From contig OX335652.1 in NCBI GenBank assembly GCA_946894095.1, positions 20,421,001 to 20,485,000 on the forward strand: a stretch of DNA of 64,000 nucleotides, given 5' to 3'. The stretch comes from Incurvaria masculella. Lineage: Eukaryota > Arthropoda > Insecta > Lepidoptera > Incurvariidae. Shown here piece after piece: positions 20,498 through 29,742 of this stretch (position 1 is its first letter; each line of letters opens with the position of its first letter). The notes under the pieces are model-generated. The model was not told the DNA's origin. It made no database searches and saw nothing but the letters and a program-made list of their open reading frames with translations. The position numbers and the translations under genes were made by a program.

Positions 20498-20707
20498 TTA
20501 TCTACAGCGTTCGTAAACAATGGAATCAATTTTATGCCAAGGGACAACTTGGGGTTCTTCAAACATGGTGTGAAGAAGCCCCTGCCCGGCCAGTATAATT
20601 TTCGCAGCTCCCGTGGAGGTTCGAAAGCCCATGGGCATCGTCGGGCGAGGTGCCCGACGATGGTCCTGACATACAGTACATGCCACGGTTAACCTAAGAA
20701 AAAACAA
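20498..20707 (-). other. Unidentified 69-codon ORF with an embedded hairpin
   Basis: The translation has a non-repetitive, protein-like composition (DHRRAPRPTMPMGFRTSTGA followed by KIILAGQGLLHTMFEEPQVV). Within it CATCGTCGGGC and GCCCGACGATG form a perfect 11-bp stem with a 5-base loop (20636-20662). I do not recognise a family. It could be a remnant of a repeat or an exon; neither is shown. Confidence 0.3.
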
Positions 20708-21850
20708 AGAAATGTCAAATTTAATTTCTATCCTGCGAACAGTCCTGATTTATCAACTCGGATCACTGGCTTGGAATTCCCAGAATTGGCCTCCAGCACA
20801 CTTCTCGTACGTCCGAGGGCGGCTGTATTTATCAAATTACAAGCTGTGCTCTAAACGCGCCGACAAAGAACGATCATAGTCCGGGAGCTCGAAAGTCTTA
20901 AATAAATAATTTCAGAGAGACTCTAGAAAATTGTAAAAATTTTATCTAACTAGTGTTCTAAATAATATTATTAAGTATACGCTGAAGAAATATCAACATA
21001 AAATCAGCTAAAAATAGTGAATAATTCTTTAAAATCTTTTTTTTTTATTTTGTCCATTGTATCCTGCGTAAAGATTTTTACTTTTTGAAGTGATACAAAT
21101 ATTTCCCAAAATCTGATAAATCCATATGGATAGGGACTACACAACCATCGAGTAAAAATGTTAATGGCTTCTAAGTCGCAGAATAACATTTTTAGCCTTT
21201 AGTGGAAAAAAATACAGAGAAATGAAAGCTGGACAAAAATAGCGAAAGAGAAAGAAGAATGCAGAAGGGAGGCCTTTACCCGAAGTGGGGTCCTTAATTT
21301 TTTAATTTAGTTTTTGCTTAGTTTTAATCTTTTTAAACATAAACATTAAGGAGTAATAATTAAAATTATTATTTAATGTTTATATGTTGAGAAGTGCAGC
21401 TCTCTGGCTATATCTTAGACCGAAGGTTACCCGCCGAGTCGCATGCGTAGCTCTATTACTTATTCTGTGGCTGCGTCGCGTCGGGGCGCGGCGGAGACGT
21501 CGGCGTCGGCGGCAAGGCTCTTTGGGAACCCCTCCGCACCCTCCAACCGCTCTTCTGGCGGCACGAGGTATAAAATCGGTTTTCCCGAATTCTGTCATAT
21601 TCAACCCCAACGTTCACCTGTCAGGTCAATAAGGGAGATGACCGCATCGAAATCGGACGAGTGGTTTACTAGTTATGAGCAAACAGATAGACAGACGAAG
21701 GATTTTACAACCATTAGACATGGTGGAAGTAGGAATGTGGTGCCATTTGGGAGTCGTATTCACTACGTATAATATTCACAACGTATAAAAGTATGTTTTT
21801 CCAAAAATCAACACCGTGCATATCTTATAATATTCACAACGTATAATTTT
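20708..21850. other. No gene recognised; CG-rich block at 21430-21560
   Basis: 21430-21560 is GC-rich and carries the CACAGAATAAGTAA box. Overlapping ORFs on both strands (82, 109 and 76 codons) mirror each other and have no domain. 21760-21850 has TATAATATTCACAACGTATA repeats. Confidence 0.4.
21456..21469 (-). repeat. CACAGAATAAGTAA box 2
   Basis: Exact copy in reverse complement next to a CG-rich island, as at 51714. Confidence 0.65.
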
Positions 21851-22043
21851 AGGGGGAACGGCAGAACGTCATAACTATTATACGTTATGCATGGAGAAAT
21901 AAGTAATTTTATTTTTTAAACTTCTTCATGCACTACGTATAAAATTATACGATCTGCCGATTATACGTTGTAAATGGTTTCAAAATTTTGTTAAAATATG
22001 ATATTATACGATCTGCATTTTGGATGTTCTGCCGTTCCCCCCC
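21851..22043. mobile_element. Palindromic MITE with GGGGGAACGGCAGAAC ends
   Basis: GGGGGAACGGCAGAACGTC at the left is inverted at the right (GATGTTCTGCCGTTCCCC, merging into a C run of about 18). Inside, ATTATACGTTATGCATGG and ATTATACGATCTGC motifs recur. Related TATAATATTCACAACGTATA units lie just to the left. Non-coding. Confidence 0.7.
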
Positions 22044-22837
22044 CCCCCCCCCCTCCCCCATTTGCAGCAAATTCTATAAACAACCGGAAAATTTAACCCA
22101 AATTGACGACATTCGATTCTAAATAGTAGATAGGTATCTGTGCTCGCTGATGTCCTCGGCTGCGGTCGGCCGATTTAATTTTGGACCGAGCGGAGCATTC
22201 AAACAAAATATCTGGATCCAGACAACAGCGCCATCTTATTTTGATAAAAATATTACCGCATTGGTCCAGCCGTTCTCGAGTTTTGCCGTTGGCAACACAG
22301 TCATTCATTTTTATTTAAATAGATAGACAAGTTAAATTCTCAATACATTTGCTGACTGTACCCTGTGGGTACCACCCACGGCTGGCATCGGGTCCAGCTC
22401 TATAATTAGACTTCGACCCACCACTTTTTGTCCTCGCCCTCAAGACGCGAACAACGCAAACAAAAATGTTATCCTATTAGTTTATACGCTAAAAAAGCTT
22501 CACACTTAATTTGGCCTATTATAAGAATAAAGAACTCGTTAATTGTAAAGTTACCTGTCGGTTACCTGTGTCGGTTGACCCAATATATGCACCTACCTAT
22601 CTACTATTCTTACTTTATTGATAAGGCTGCTCTCAAACCATTAAACTCTTAATTTTCTGTCGGTGGTAGAATTTATAGGGAATTTAACTATACACGGTGT
22701 TAACCCAAGTAGGCGACATTCCCGAAAGGGAGTTGTTTTGGGTCACATATTGATGCCGAAAAAGTAGGTTTTTTTTGTAGTTTTGGCCTTTGGTTTTAAA
22801 ATGTTCGATTTCATCATTATCATATCAGCTCACTGTA
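22044..22837. other. Decayed repeat and unique sequence, no gene
   Basis: 22110-22320 contains TTGGTCCAGCCGTTCTCGAG, which resembles a motif of decayed insect interspersed repeats. The rest is AT-rich without a convincing ORF. Confidence 0.35.
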
Positions 22838-23349
22838 GCAGTTTATGACAAAACGAATAGTATTAAAACGAAACGTGCAAGCGTTTCACAGTGTTTTGTT
22901 GCCACTGGAGCAGTGCATCGCTTTAAGGCCGTTGCTTACGGTGACGCTTGGTTCGGGTTATCTCTTTCCATAAAATATGGTCGAGAGAGGTGCTGTCTGT
23001 GCCCGGCGTGATACTCGTGAACGGGTGGGTGCTGTTTGTAGGGACTGGCCTACTCCAATTGGCAATGTTGATGGAGATAGCCTTTGCAAATAAAATTATA
23101 TTTGTCATGAACTGTTGCATACCGCATGAACGCTACGTTCGTCAATTAATGTTAATTTAGTGTTTTTGTTAAAACAATTGATAAATACTTTTGTGAATTT
23201 AGACTAAGTGGACGTTGAAAAAAAAACAGCGGAGTTTCTTTCTAGTTCTTCTTCGCTGTGTTTTGTCTTGCTGAACTGGCCAATGTTAAAATATGACAAA
23301 TCCGAGTGCAGTGTACTGTCTGTGGATGATGAATAAACAATACAATACT
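22838..23349 (+). mobile_element. Retroelement 3'-end-like repeat, third copy
   Basis: Shares with 1610-2087 the blocks AATAGTATTAAAAC, TTGTTGCCACTGGAGCAGTG, AAAATATGGTCGAGAGAGG, CTCCAATTGGCAA, AGTGGACGTTGAAAAAAAA and GATGATGAATAAACAATACA. It ends in an ACAAT-type tail directly followed by a 5S-headed SINE. Confidence 0.75.
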
Positions 23350-23356
23350 AGTATGT

Positions 23357-23715
23357 CAGCCTCAATAGCCCAGTGGCGCGACACTTCGGCGATCGCTCTC
23401 CGAAGTTAAGCAACGCTGGGTCCGGTCTGGTCTTGGATGGGTGACCATTCGACCGTTGAGAGAGGCTGGCCGTGGTTCGGATTCCACGTTAAACTGTAGG
23501 TCCCCTTCCTTACTTACTAGATGGTAGGGTAAATCCCGCCCGGGTTGGTACCATCGCATTGGATGAACGAAAATTGTCCGTGTTTTCCATCCAGTTAAAT
23601 GTAGCCGTGCAATATAAGGAAGGTCCTGGCATGGCACCTAGTTCCCATGTGGTGTGTTGGGCTAATACCATGACAGAAGGTGTGGTATTAGCCGTTCAGT
23701 CACTTAAAAAAAAAA
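23357..23715 (+). mobile_element. 5S-headed SINE, nearly full length, best 5S head
   Basis: The head spans 23357-23469. CAGCCTC and GAGGCTG close it. Inside are CCGAAGTTAAGCAACGCTGG and GTCTTGGATGGGTGACCATT in the order of the 5S internal promoter (A box, intermediate element, C box). The body then follows to CAGTCACTTAAAAAAAAAA, with a small deletion in GGATGAACG-AAAATTG. Confidence 0.9.
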
Positions 23716-23735
23716 GTATGTATTACACTATTATA

Positions 23736-23749
23736 TTACTTATTCGGTG
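23736..23749 (-). repeat. CACAGAATAAGTAA box 3, one change
   Basis: TTACTTATTCGGTG, directly after the SINE A tail. Confidence 0.45.
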
Positions 23750-23919
23750 GGATTACTTCTTCACCGATTTTTTTTGTGAATTTATTCTTTATTTCCATGG
23801 ATCTGAGCATTGGGTCCAATGCCACACGTACCGTCTTGAATGGTTCTACTGCATTTTTTCCCGTGCATGTCGTAAGAGGCGACTAATTCGTCGTTCGTGG
23901 TTCGGATTACACGTAAAAC

Positions 23920-24007
23920 TTTTTTATGTAAGTGGACATGGATAGCTGATGTCAAACTGACCATCACGAGGTTCGCCTAACACACCACATGGGAGCTAGG
24001 TGCCAGG
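23920..24007 (-). mobile_element. SINE 3' fragment, minus strand
   Basis: TTTTTATGTAAGTGGACATG to CACATGGGAGCTAGGTGCCA is the reverse complement of the shared SINE 3' end; it is cut off by the next HINE-like copy. A tiny forward piece (GTGGTTCGGATTACACGTAA) lies just left of it. Confidence 0.7.
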
Positions 24008-24295
24008 ACAGGTGCGAGTCGGACTCGCACACGAAGGGTTCCATACCATCGCACAAGATTTGAAACAAGAAAATCACGCTTTTGTGTGAGGCCCCCTTCA
24101 GTTTTAATATTTTTTTATTTTACCTATTTGTTGTTATAGCGGCAAAACAAATACACACTCTGTGAAAAATTCAGCTGCCTACCTATTACGGTTTATGAGA
24201 TACAGCTCTGTGACAACGGACGGGCGGACAGCGGAGGATTAGTAAGAGGGTTCCGTTGGCACCACTTTGGCACCCTTTGGGTACGGAACCCTAAA
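24007..24295 (+). mobile_element. HINE/MINE-like repeat copy 7
   Basis: GGTGCGAGTCGGACTCGCAC to GGGTACGGAACCCTAAAAAC. The first bases (CCGGCCA) are lost and the array is short (ACGGACGGGCGGACA). TTTGGCACC is duplicated near the end. Confidence 0.85.
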
Positions 24296-24845
24296 AACAA
24301 AGCCAAGTTGGTAACTGAGAGCGGCTCGTTTGTTTCCGCCGCCGCCGTCTCATTGTTCACGTCGCTTCCAACAGTTTGGGGGGCAATCTCAAGCGCACTA
24401 CATTACACAAGATTATCTAATTTAACAAATAGCTTGGATTCACATCGGCGTTGGTGGGCCCGCTGCTCGCCGCTCGCCGCGCCGCTCGCCGCTCGCGCCG
24501 CCGCCACTGGGCGCACGGAAGAGCACAGATTTACATACAACAGATCTGATAAAAAAAAAACTCGCGGACCACACACTGTTGGCGGCTCGGCTGTAATTAG
24601 CTTAATTTATTTCGTTGTAGACCTTTGGTGGGGTTCGAGTTACGAAAAGTAGCTTTAACTCTCAATCTATGGCACTGTTCAATAAATTGCCAAAATAAGT
24701 TAAGAATTTTGAGAAAGTACCATACAAAAGTCAGTCTACCTACACCATAGATAAAAAGAAAGGAGATATGGTATCAAGTGCGCCTACTATGAGACTCGCT
24801 GTCTCCAATTTTCAAAAACTACCAATCCAATTTAAACGTACATGC
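24296..24845. promoter_or_regulatory. GC-rich unique island, candidate regulatory element
   Basis: 24320-24520 contains runs of GCCGCCGCC and CGCTCGCCGCTCGC, then homeodomain-like GTAATTAGCTTAATTTA near 24590. The 114-codon ORF across it is simple-sequence-driven and is not called. Function inferred only. Confidence 0.3.
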
Positions 24846-25010
24846 CACATGCAAACTTAGTCGCAAACGTATTGGGGGGTTTGTGTGGGTGGCAACTGAC
24901 TTGACGAACGCTTTTTTGGAGCACATTCGCGCACGGTGGCGACGTTTCGACTGTTTGGCATAAGACGCGCCGCCGCCGGATTCCCATGCAACTATATGGT
25001 CATGTTGCGA
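24846..25010 (+). repeat. 165-bp repeat, second copy at 52062
   Basis: TGCAAAC-TAGTCGCA, CAACTGACTTGACGAACGCT, TTTCGACTGTTTGGCATA and GACGCGCCGCC are shared in order with 52062-52222. Non-coding; family unknown. Confidence 0.7.
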
Positions 25011-25478
25011 TGTTTGAACATACATTTTCATAATATGTGATTTAATTGAATTGATTATTTTTATATTTTTTTATAGCCATAGAAATTGAAAACCATCTCC
25101 AAAATATTGTATTTGCCACAGGCTAGGCCCACAATGTTTGGGGCGACACGATAATATGATAGGAACCATCGCATTTGGATTGTCCGGACACCGCTACAAC
25201 TCCCAAACCGTTTTATAATTATAGAGCATGCGTAGCCGATGGTATCTGTCGGCTGCGGCGGCTCCGGCGGGAGGTCGCCGGTACCTGCCACGGAAGACGT
25301 AGGATACAGAAGCATATCGTGTTTATAAAAAAAAAACCTTTCTGGTTACTATGGTTCCTTATAGATTCTACTTCTGAACATCACATTTCAAAAATGCACA
25401 GCACAGGTTTAACAATTGTCAAAATATTTCTCAGCCTTTATATTCGTATTCAAAAACATAAAAAAGGAACGTAAAACA
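25011..25478. other. No gene recognised
   Basis: AT-rich with a CGGCTGCGGCGGCTCCGGC stretch near 25250; ORFs of 84 and 99 codons face each other and have no domain. Confidence 0.35.
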
Positions 25479-25583
25479 GTGTAAGGAAGATGGAAAGCCC
25501 TGGCATGGCACCTAAATACACAGGAAATGCGGTGTATTCGGTTAACTTCATAACAGTAGCTATGCATGCCCAGTTCCATGAAA
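25479..25583 (+). mobile_element. SINE 3'-end fragment
   Basis: AAGCCCTGGCATGGCACCTA, AATACACAGGAAATGCGGTG, CATAACAGTAGCTATGCATG and CCCAGTTCCAT are the end of the shared SINE body in a subfamily also seen at 27349. Confidence 0.7.
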
Positions 25584-26767
25584 GCATAGATAAAAGGCAT
25601 AAAAACGCACGCGCACATGATGTTTTCCGTACCATGTCACATACCTGTCAACCGCATCGCCGAGTGTTTGCCTAAAGAGGCAAACGCAAGAGGCAATGAG
25701 TCCATAGTAGGTAATGTCGACTACGCACGCGACTGGGTGTGATATAAAATGGAAATTTGTTTTAGATGTCACCGTAAAGATGTACAATCCTTTAACTTAC
25801 AAGTTATCTGCGATATTTGTTCAGGATATTTGTCAGACGGCATTTTTAGGAAACTTGTCAGTATTGTGGCCCTCGTTAGGATACTTTTAAAACGAGATAT
25901 TTTTTACAAATTCTAAAGATATCTATGATGACGTTCTAACGTGCTGGCGACGTGCTAACTCTGCGTGCTACTCGCCTGGTCTCCACCTCCGGGGCACGCA
26001 CGCACCACGGCGGCTGCTGTTGTGGCATGTCTAATTACGGGGCCAGCTAGCCACGGCCACGGTACGCTTGCCATCCGTGTTACATTTGCATACCGGGTCC
26101 GCGTGAGCCGCCGCGCCGTCGACACTGCGGCGGCCCGCGCACAGCGCAGCGGCAAGTCGGAGGTCACGCAGACACGTGCCGTGTTGGATGGGCGGACGCG
26201 CGTCTCGGTCGCGGCGATTACATGCTGTTTCTCGTTTCGCTGCATTTGTTGCAATGTAACAGTTTATTTAAACACTCACGAGTTGATTCAATTGGTCTTG
26301 CTAGAAATGTCTTCTCCGCTATCGTCCAGCGGCCTGTTCCACAGTTACCTACGTATGTTTGCTACATTTTCATGTACATGTGTATATACATACATACCAT
26401 CACAATACGGGTGGAAACAGCTAGTAAGGGTGATAGGTTTACGAGTGCTGCGTTTGGACATTTAAAAAACCAAAAAAACAGAAAAGAAGAGCAGATGTCT
26501 TCTTCCATTGATTAGCATCGCGCTTTTTAAATTGGAATAGCTGGCATAATGAGTCGATAACTCTTCCGTGGGTGCCGCAGGAGACAAGAGAAATGTGTTC
26601 ACGCGAAGATGGACGTGGGCTAACGCGTCGGTCCTGGTACTGGTGCGGAGAGGACGGACGCACTCGCCCCGGGCAATGAGATCGTCGTACCAGAATCGGT
26701 TCGTTTTGAATTATTACAGCATTCACCTCTGTCTCACGACGCCCAACTTATCGTTTTTACGGTACGT
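25584..26767. other. No gene recognised; GC-rich block 25960-26220
   Basis: The 166-codon plus ORF (25965-26465) and the 99-codon minus ORF opposite are mirror ORFs in a CpG-rich block, with no domain or signal. Not called. The island may be regulatory. Flanks are AT-rich. Confidence 0.35.
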
Positions 26768-27065
26768 TTTTTAGGGTTCCGCACCCAAAGGGCGCCAACG
26801 GCACCCTATTACTAAGCCTCCGCTGTCCGTCAGGCCGTCCGTCTGTCCGTCCGTCTGTCACAGGGCTGTCTCATGAACTTTATTAGGTAGGCAGCTGAAA
26901 TTTCCACAGAGTGTATATTTATTTTGCCGCTATAAGACAAACGGTTCTTATAAGGAAACATTAAAAAATATAAACAAAAAAACCCTGATTTTTTTGTGTT
27001 AAATATTGAACGATGGTACGGAACCCTTCGTGTGCGAGTCCAACTCGCACTTGGTCGGTTTTTTT
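26768..27065 (-). mobile_element. HINE/MINE-like repeat copy 8
   Basis: TTTTTTAGGGTTCCGCACCC, then the GTCCGTCCG array, GGCAGCTGAAATTTCCACAG, and GTGCGAGTCCAACTCGCACT with TGGTCGGTTTTTTT. Confidence 0.85.
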
Positions 27066-27348
27066 GGTAAATTTAATTTGTTTAATGCTTCACTATCATA
27101 ATTTGGATTTGACATTTTTATCTTCATGTTTAAAGATTTAAAATAACTTTTTTTTTTGTTTATTGTGTCATAAATTATGCTGATAATTATGAACCGAATT
27201 ATTAATGTATTTTAACGGTGATTAACAGGTTTGTCGAAGCATTCGACTCGCCGCCGCCGCCACGTAGCCGTGGGCGTAACTGCAGCCTAAAAATGTGTTA
27301 CTGTTGCGCGCTTTCGTTTTTCGTGAAAAGTCACGAGGAACAACGCAA
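27066..27348. other. AT-rich spacer, no gene
   Basis: Short CG-rich patch at 27240-27270; no convincing ORF. Confidence 0.35.
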
Positions 27349-27461
27349 CAGTGTAAGAAAGATGGAAGGCCTGGCATGGCACCTAAATACACAGGAAATG
27401 CGGTGTATTCTGGTACATCATGGCAGTAGTTGTGGTTTTAGCCATGCATGCCTAGTTCCAT
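27349..27461 (+). mobile_element. SINE 3'-end fragment, same subfamily as 25479
   Basis: GTGTAAGAAAGATGGAAGGC, TGGCATGGCACCTAAATACA, AGGAAATGCGGTGTATTC and GCATGCCTAGTTCCAT. Confidence 0.7.
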
Positions 27462-27474
27462 AGGTGTTTTACCT

Positions 27475-27646
27475 ATGTTTTTGTAAAAAAATTGACAATC
27501 AGTTTTGTAAATTTTGACTCAGTGGATGTTGAAAAAAAAAAACAGCGGAGTTTCTTGCCAGTTCTTCTTTGCTCAGTTTTGTTTTGCTGAACTGGCCAAT
27601 GGCGAGTGCTATGGATGACGAATAAAGAATACAATACAATAAAATA
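27475..27646 (+). mobile_element. Retroelement 3'-end-like repeat, fourth copy (short)
   Basis: CAGTGGATGTTGAAAAAAAA, CAGCGGAGTTTCTTGCCAGT, GCTGAACTGGCCAATGG and ATGACGAATAAAGAATACAA. Tail ACAATACAATAAAATAC. Confidence 0.7.
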
Positions 27647-27681
27647 CATAAAATCACTGATAAAAGGCACAAAAACGAACT

Positions 27682-27927
27682 CGCGCATAAAGGGTTCCGT
27701 ACCATGTCATAATAATAATCAGGTTTCTTGCATGAGGGCATTTTTTTCTACTATTTGTTGTAATAACTGCAATCGAAAATGTCTACCGTCTATACCTATT
27801 ACTGCTCATGAGATACAGTCCGCTGGCTAACAAACGGGCGGACGGACAGATGAACGAACTGGCGGACGGACAGCGGAGGCTCAGTAATAGGGTCCCGTTG
27901 GCACCCTTTGGGTCCGGAACCCTAATA
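27682..27927 (+). mobile_element. HINE/MINE-like repeat copy 9, degraded
   Basis: AAAGGGTTCCGTACCATGTC, TACCTATTACTGCTCATGAG, ATACAGTCCGCTGGC, the interrupted GGCGGACGGACAG array, GCGGAGGCTCAGTAATAGGG and GGTCCGGAACCCTAATAAC. The first hairpin is lost. Confidence 0.8.
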
Positions 27928-28260
27928 ACAAGCGCATAGGCACGAATACATTGCACCTCCAGTGCGACATAGGGATGGCGGCGCCACATCGCGGGCAAAG
28001 TTAGTTGAGTGTAGTGCCAAGTCTGTCAACGTTGTAGCCGCTTCTGAATCAACCGAAACCAACACCGCCTAATTGGGCTATACTCAGCAACGTGATTGCT
28101 ATCAACTGACTTGGTTAACATATTGGCGCTTGTGTGGGCGCCACCAGGAATCCCAAAATCTAATCGTGCGCACTTCATCATGTATGGCTGCTGAATAAGT
28201 CAGTTTGGTGGGTAAAACATTTGATGAATGTTTATTGTTTTTTCTTCGTTGTATTAAACT

Positions 28261-28504
28261 TGTAGCGACCTAGCGCCCTCTACTGAGAGCTGCTAGTTTC
28301 GCATGCCACAAATGCGACCAACAGATGCAATAGAAGCTAGTTAACATGGCGGGCGCTAGATGGCGCTACCAACCTGAAGTCTATATCGCACTAACGAAGT
28401 TTCCCAGCGAGATAACACATATACAACATTCAAATCACGCCTAGAGGAGAGCAGCTGCGCAGCCGTGGGTCTCAAGACCTGACCCACCTTTTCATCTCTC
28501 CACA
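28261..28504 (+). repeat. TRIM 5' LTR
   Basis: 244 bp, TGTAGCGACC to CTCTCCACA, TG...CA boundaries. Contains TAGCGCCCTCTACTGAGAGC near the start. Confidence 0.9.
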
Positions 28505-28505
28505 G

Positions 28506-28523
28506 TGGTGACCCCGACGTGAT
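28506..28523 (+). promoter_or_regulatory. TRIM primer-binding site (tRNA-Trp type)
   Basis: TGGTGACCCCGACGTGAT, one base after the LTR. Its complement, ATCACGTCGGGGTCACCA, equals the 3' end of animal tRNA-Trp with CCA as I recall it. The same 18-base primer site is known from alpharetroviruses; here it fits a retrotransposon. Confidence 0.85.
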
Positions 28524-28649
28524 CCAGCATCCCGACGTGATTCAGGAACAACAACCACGCCTCCTCTAGTCACAACAAGGTATACTTCAGCAGTCACGAC
28601 AGTTGCTACCGGCCTCCCACCAGCGGGTCTCACCGGTAGTAACTCAAGC

Positions 28650-28991
28650 ATGTCGTCATCCAGCATCACTCCAACCCAGCAGAAGAAAATCAGCACCATC
28701 GTCCTAAGTAGGTGTATCGATACGCCAACTAGGACGCCGGTAACATCATCACCTCCGGCAGCCGTCACCCAGCATCACGACCGACTCACCGCGTCACACT
28801 GGGCACCTCCGGCAGCCGTCACCCAGCATCACGACCGACTCACCGCGTCGCACTGGGCACCTCCGGCGCTCCGTCATCCAGCACCACGACCGACTCACCG
28901 CGTTACACTGGACACTGACGATCAGCACCGAAACGAGCAGCAATATCGTCTTCATGGCAACTTGCCATTCGACTGGGGGAAAGTGATGTAG
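28650..28991 (+). CDS. Small ORF with three 54-bp tandem repeats inside the TRIM
   Basis: 113 codons. Residues about 30-90 are three copies of an 18-residue unit containing PPAAVTQHHDRLTASHWA. The 54-bp period keeps frame. The stop overlaps the first bases of the 3' LTR. No gag zinc knuckle or protease motif is present. It could be a gag remnant or a chance ORF kept open by the repeat; coding is unproven. Confidence 0.3.
   Translation: MSSSSITPTQQKKISTIVLSRCIDTPTRTPVTSSPPAAVTQHHDRLTASHWAPPAAVTQHHDRLTASHWAPPALRHPAPRPTHRVTLDTDDQHRNEQQYRLHGNLPFDWGKVM
28748..28909 (+). repeat. 54-bp tandem repeat, three copies
   Basis: Units begin CACCTCCGGCAGCCGTCACC and end CTCACCGCGTCACACTGGG. Copies 1 and 2 differ by one base; copy 3 is diverged. 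Confidence 0.85.
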
Positions 28992-29230
28992 CGACCTAGC
29001 GCCCTCTACTGAGAGCTGCTAGTTTCGCATGCCACAAATGCGACCAACAGATGCAATAGAAGCTAGTTAACATGGCGGGCGCTAGATGGCGCTACCAACC
29101 TGAAGTCTATATCGCACTAACGAAGTTTCCCAGCGAGATAACACATATACAACATTCAAATCACGCCTAGAGGAGAGCAGCTGCGCAGCCGTGGGTCTCA
29201 AGACCTGACCCACCTTTTCATCTCTCCACA
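28987..29230 (+). repeat. TRIM 3' LTR
   Basis: Identical by eye to the 5' LTR. Preceded by GGGGGAAAGTGA (polypurine tract-like) and followed by the AACT duplication. Confidence 0.9.
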
Positions 29231-29294
29231 AACTCTTCTTCAATTTTTTTTCATAAAAGTAGTATCATGAATGTTGGTGAAACAAAATCTATAG

Positions 29295-29420
29295 ACCAGT
29301 GAAGTTTCTTTGCGGGCTCTCTTCACTCGAGGAAGAGGTTCAATCTCTTTCTGGCAAAACGTAGTTTAGTTTGACTCTTGGTCTGACTACCAGAAGTCTC
29401 AATAATAATTGTAATTGTAA
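29295..29420 (+). mobile_element. LINE 3'-tail-like fragment (TTTCTTTGCGG family)
   Basis: CCAGTGAAGTTTCTTTGCGG, TTCACTCG, GTAGTTTAGTTTGACT and GACTACCAGAAGT match 46680-46795. Confidence 0.6.
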
Positions 29421-29540
29421 CATATTGAAACATTACATCCCATATAAATTCATGAAATACGTCCTAATCAATATAAAACTAGATACTTAACACGTGCAAC
29501 ATTTAAGTATTGCTACATGCTGAAAATATCAACGGTTTTC

Positions 29541-29742
29541 GACGGCTGGCACTGGCCGTGGCTCGGATTCCACGTTAAACTGTAGAAAGCGACCTATGCC
29601 CATTCCTAGGGCTCGGTCTGGTTGCACCGCATCGAATGAAAGACGGTCGGAGCGGCGATAAAAAATGTCAGTGTTTTTCAGTTAATTGTAGCCATGCATA
29701 CTAAATTTCTGGCATAGCATCTACTTCCCATGAGGATAATTT
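29541..29742 (+). mobile_element. Diverged SINE (5S-headed class), head lost
   Basis: GGCCGTGGCTCGGATTCCAC, GTTAAACTGTAG, CATCGAATGAAAGACGGTCG and GAGCGGCGAT. Old copy with many changes. Confidence 0.65.

Larger units (their letters stand above)
28261..29230 (+). mobile_element. TRIM-like LTR element with identical 244-bp LTRs
   Basis: Two 244-bp direct repeats, identical by eye, begin TGTAGCGACC and end CTCTCCACA, with AACT on both outer sides (28257-28260 and 29231-29234). Directly inside the left LTR lies an 18-base tRNA-Trp-type primer site; inside the right LTR is a GGGGGAAAG purine run. The 482-bp interior has no enzymatic domain, so it must depend on another element for copying. Identical LTRs imply recent insertion. 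PBS before the internal region and PPT after it set plus-strand polarity. Confidence 0.9.

Noticed and set aside
23357..23469. Genuine 5S rRNA gene
   Set aside because: Many differences from 5S outside the promoter blocks, no T-run terminator after the head, and it runs on into the SINE body.
25965..26465. 166-codon ORF
   Set aside because: Mirrored by a minus-strand ORF in CpG-rich DNA, Ala/Arg-rich then AT-rich tail, no domain.
28748..28909. CRISPR-like array
   Set aside because: Repeats are contiguous without spacers and the genome is eukaryotic.
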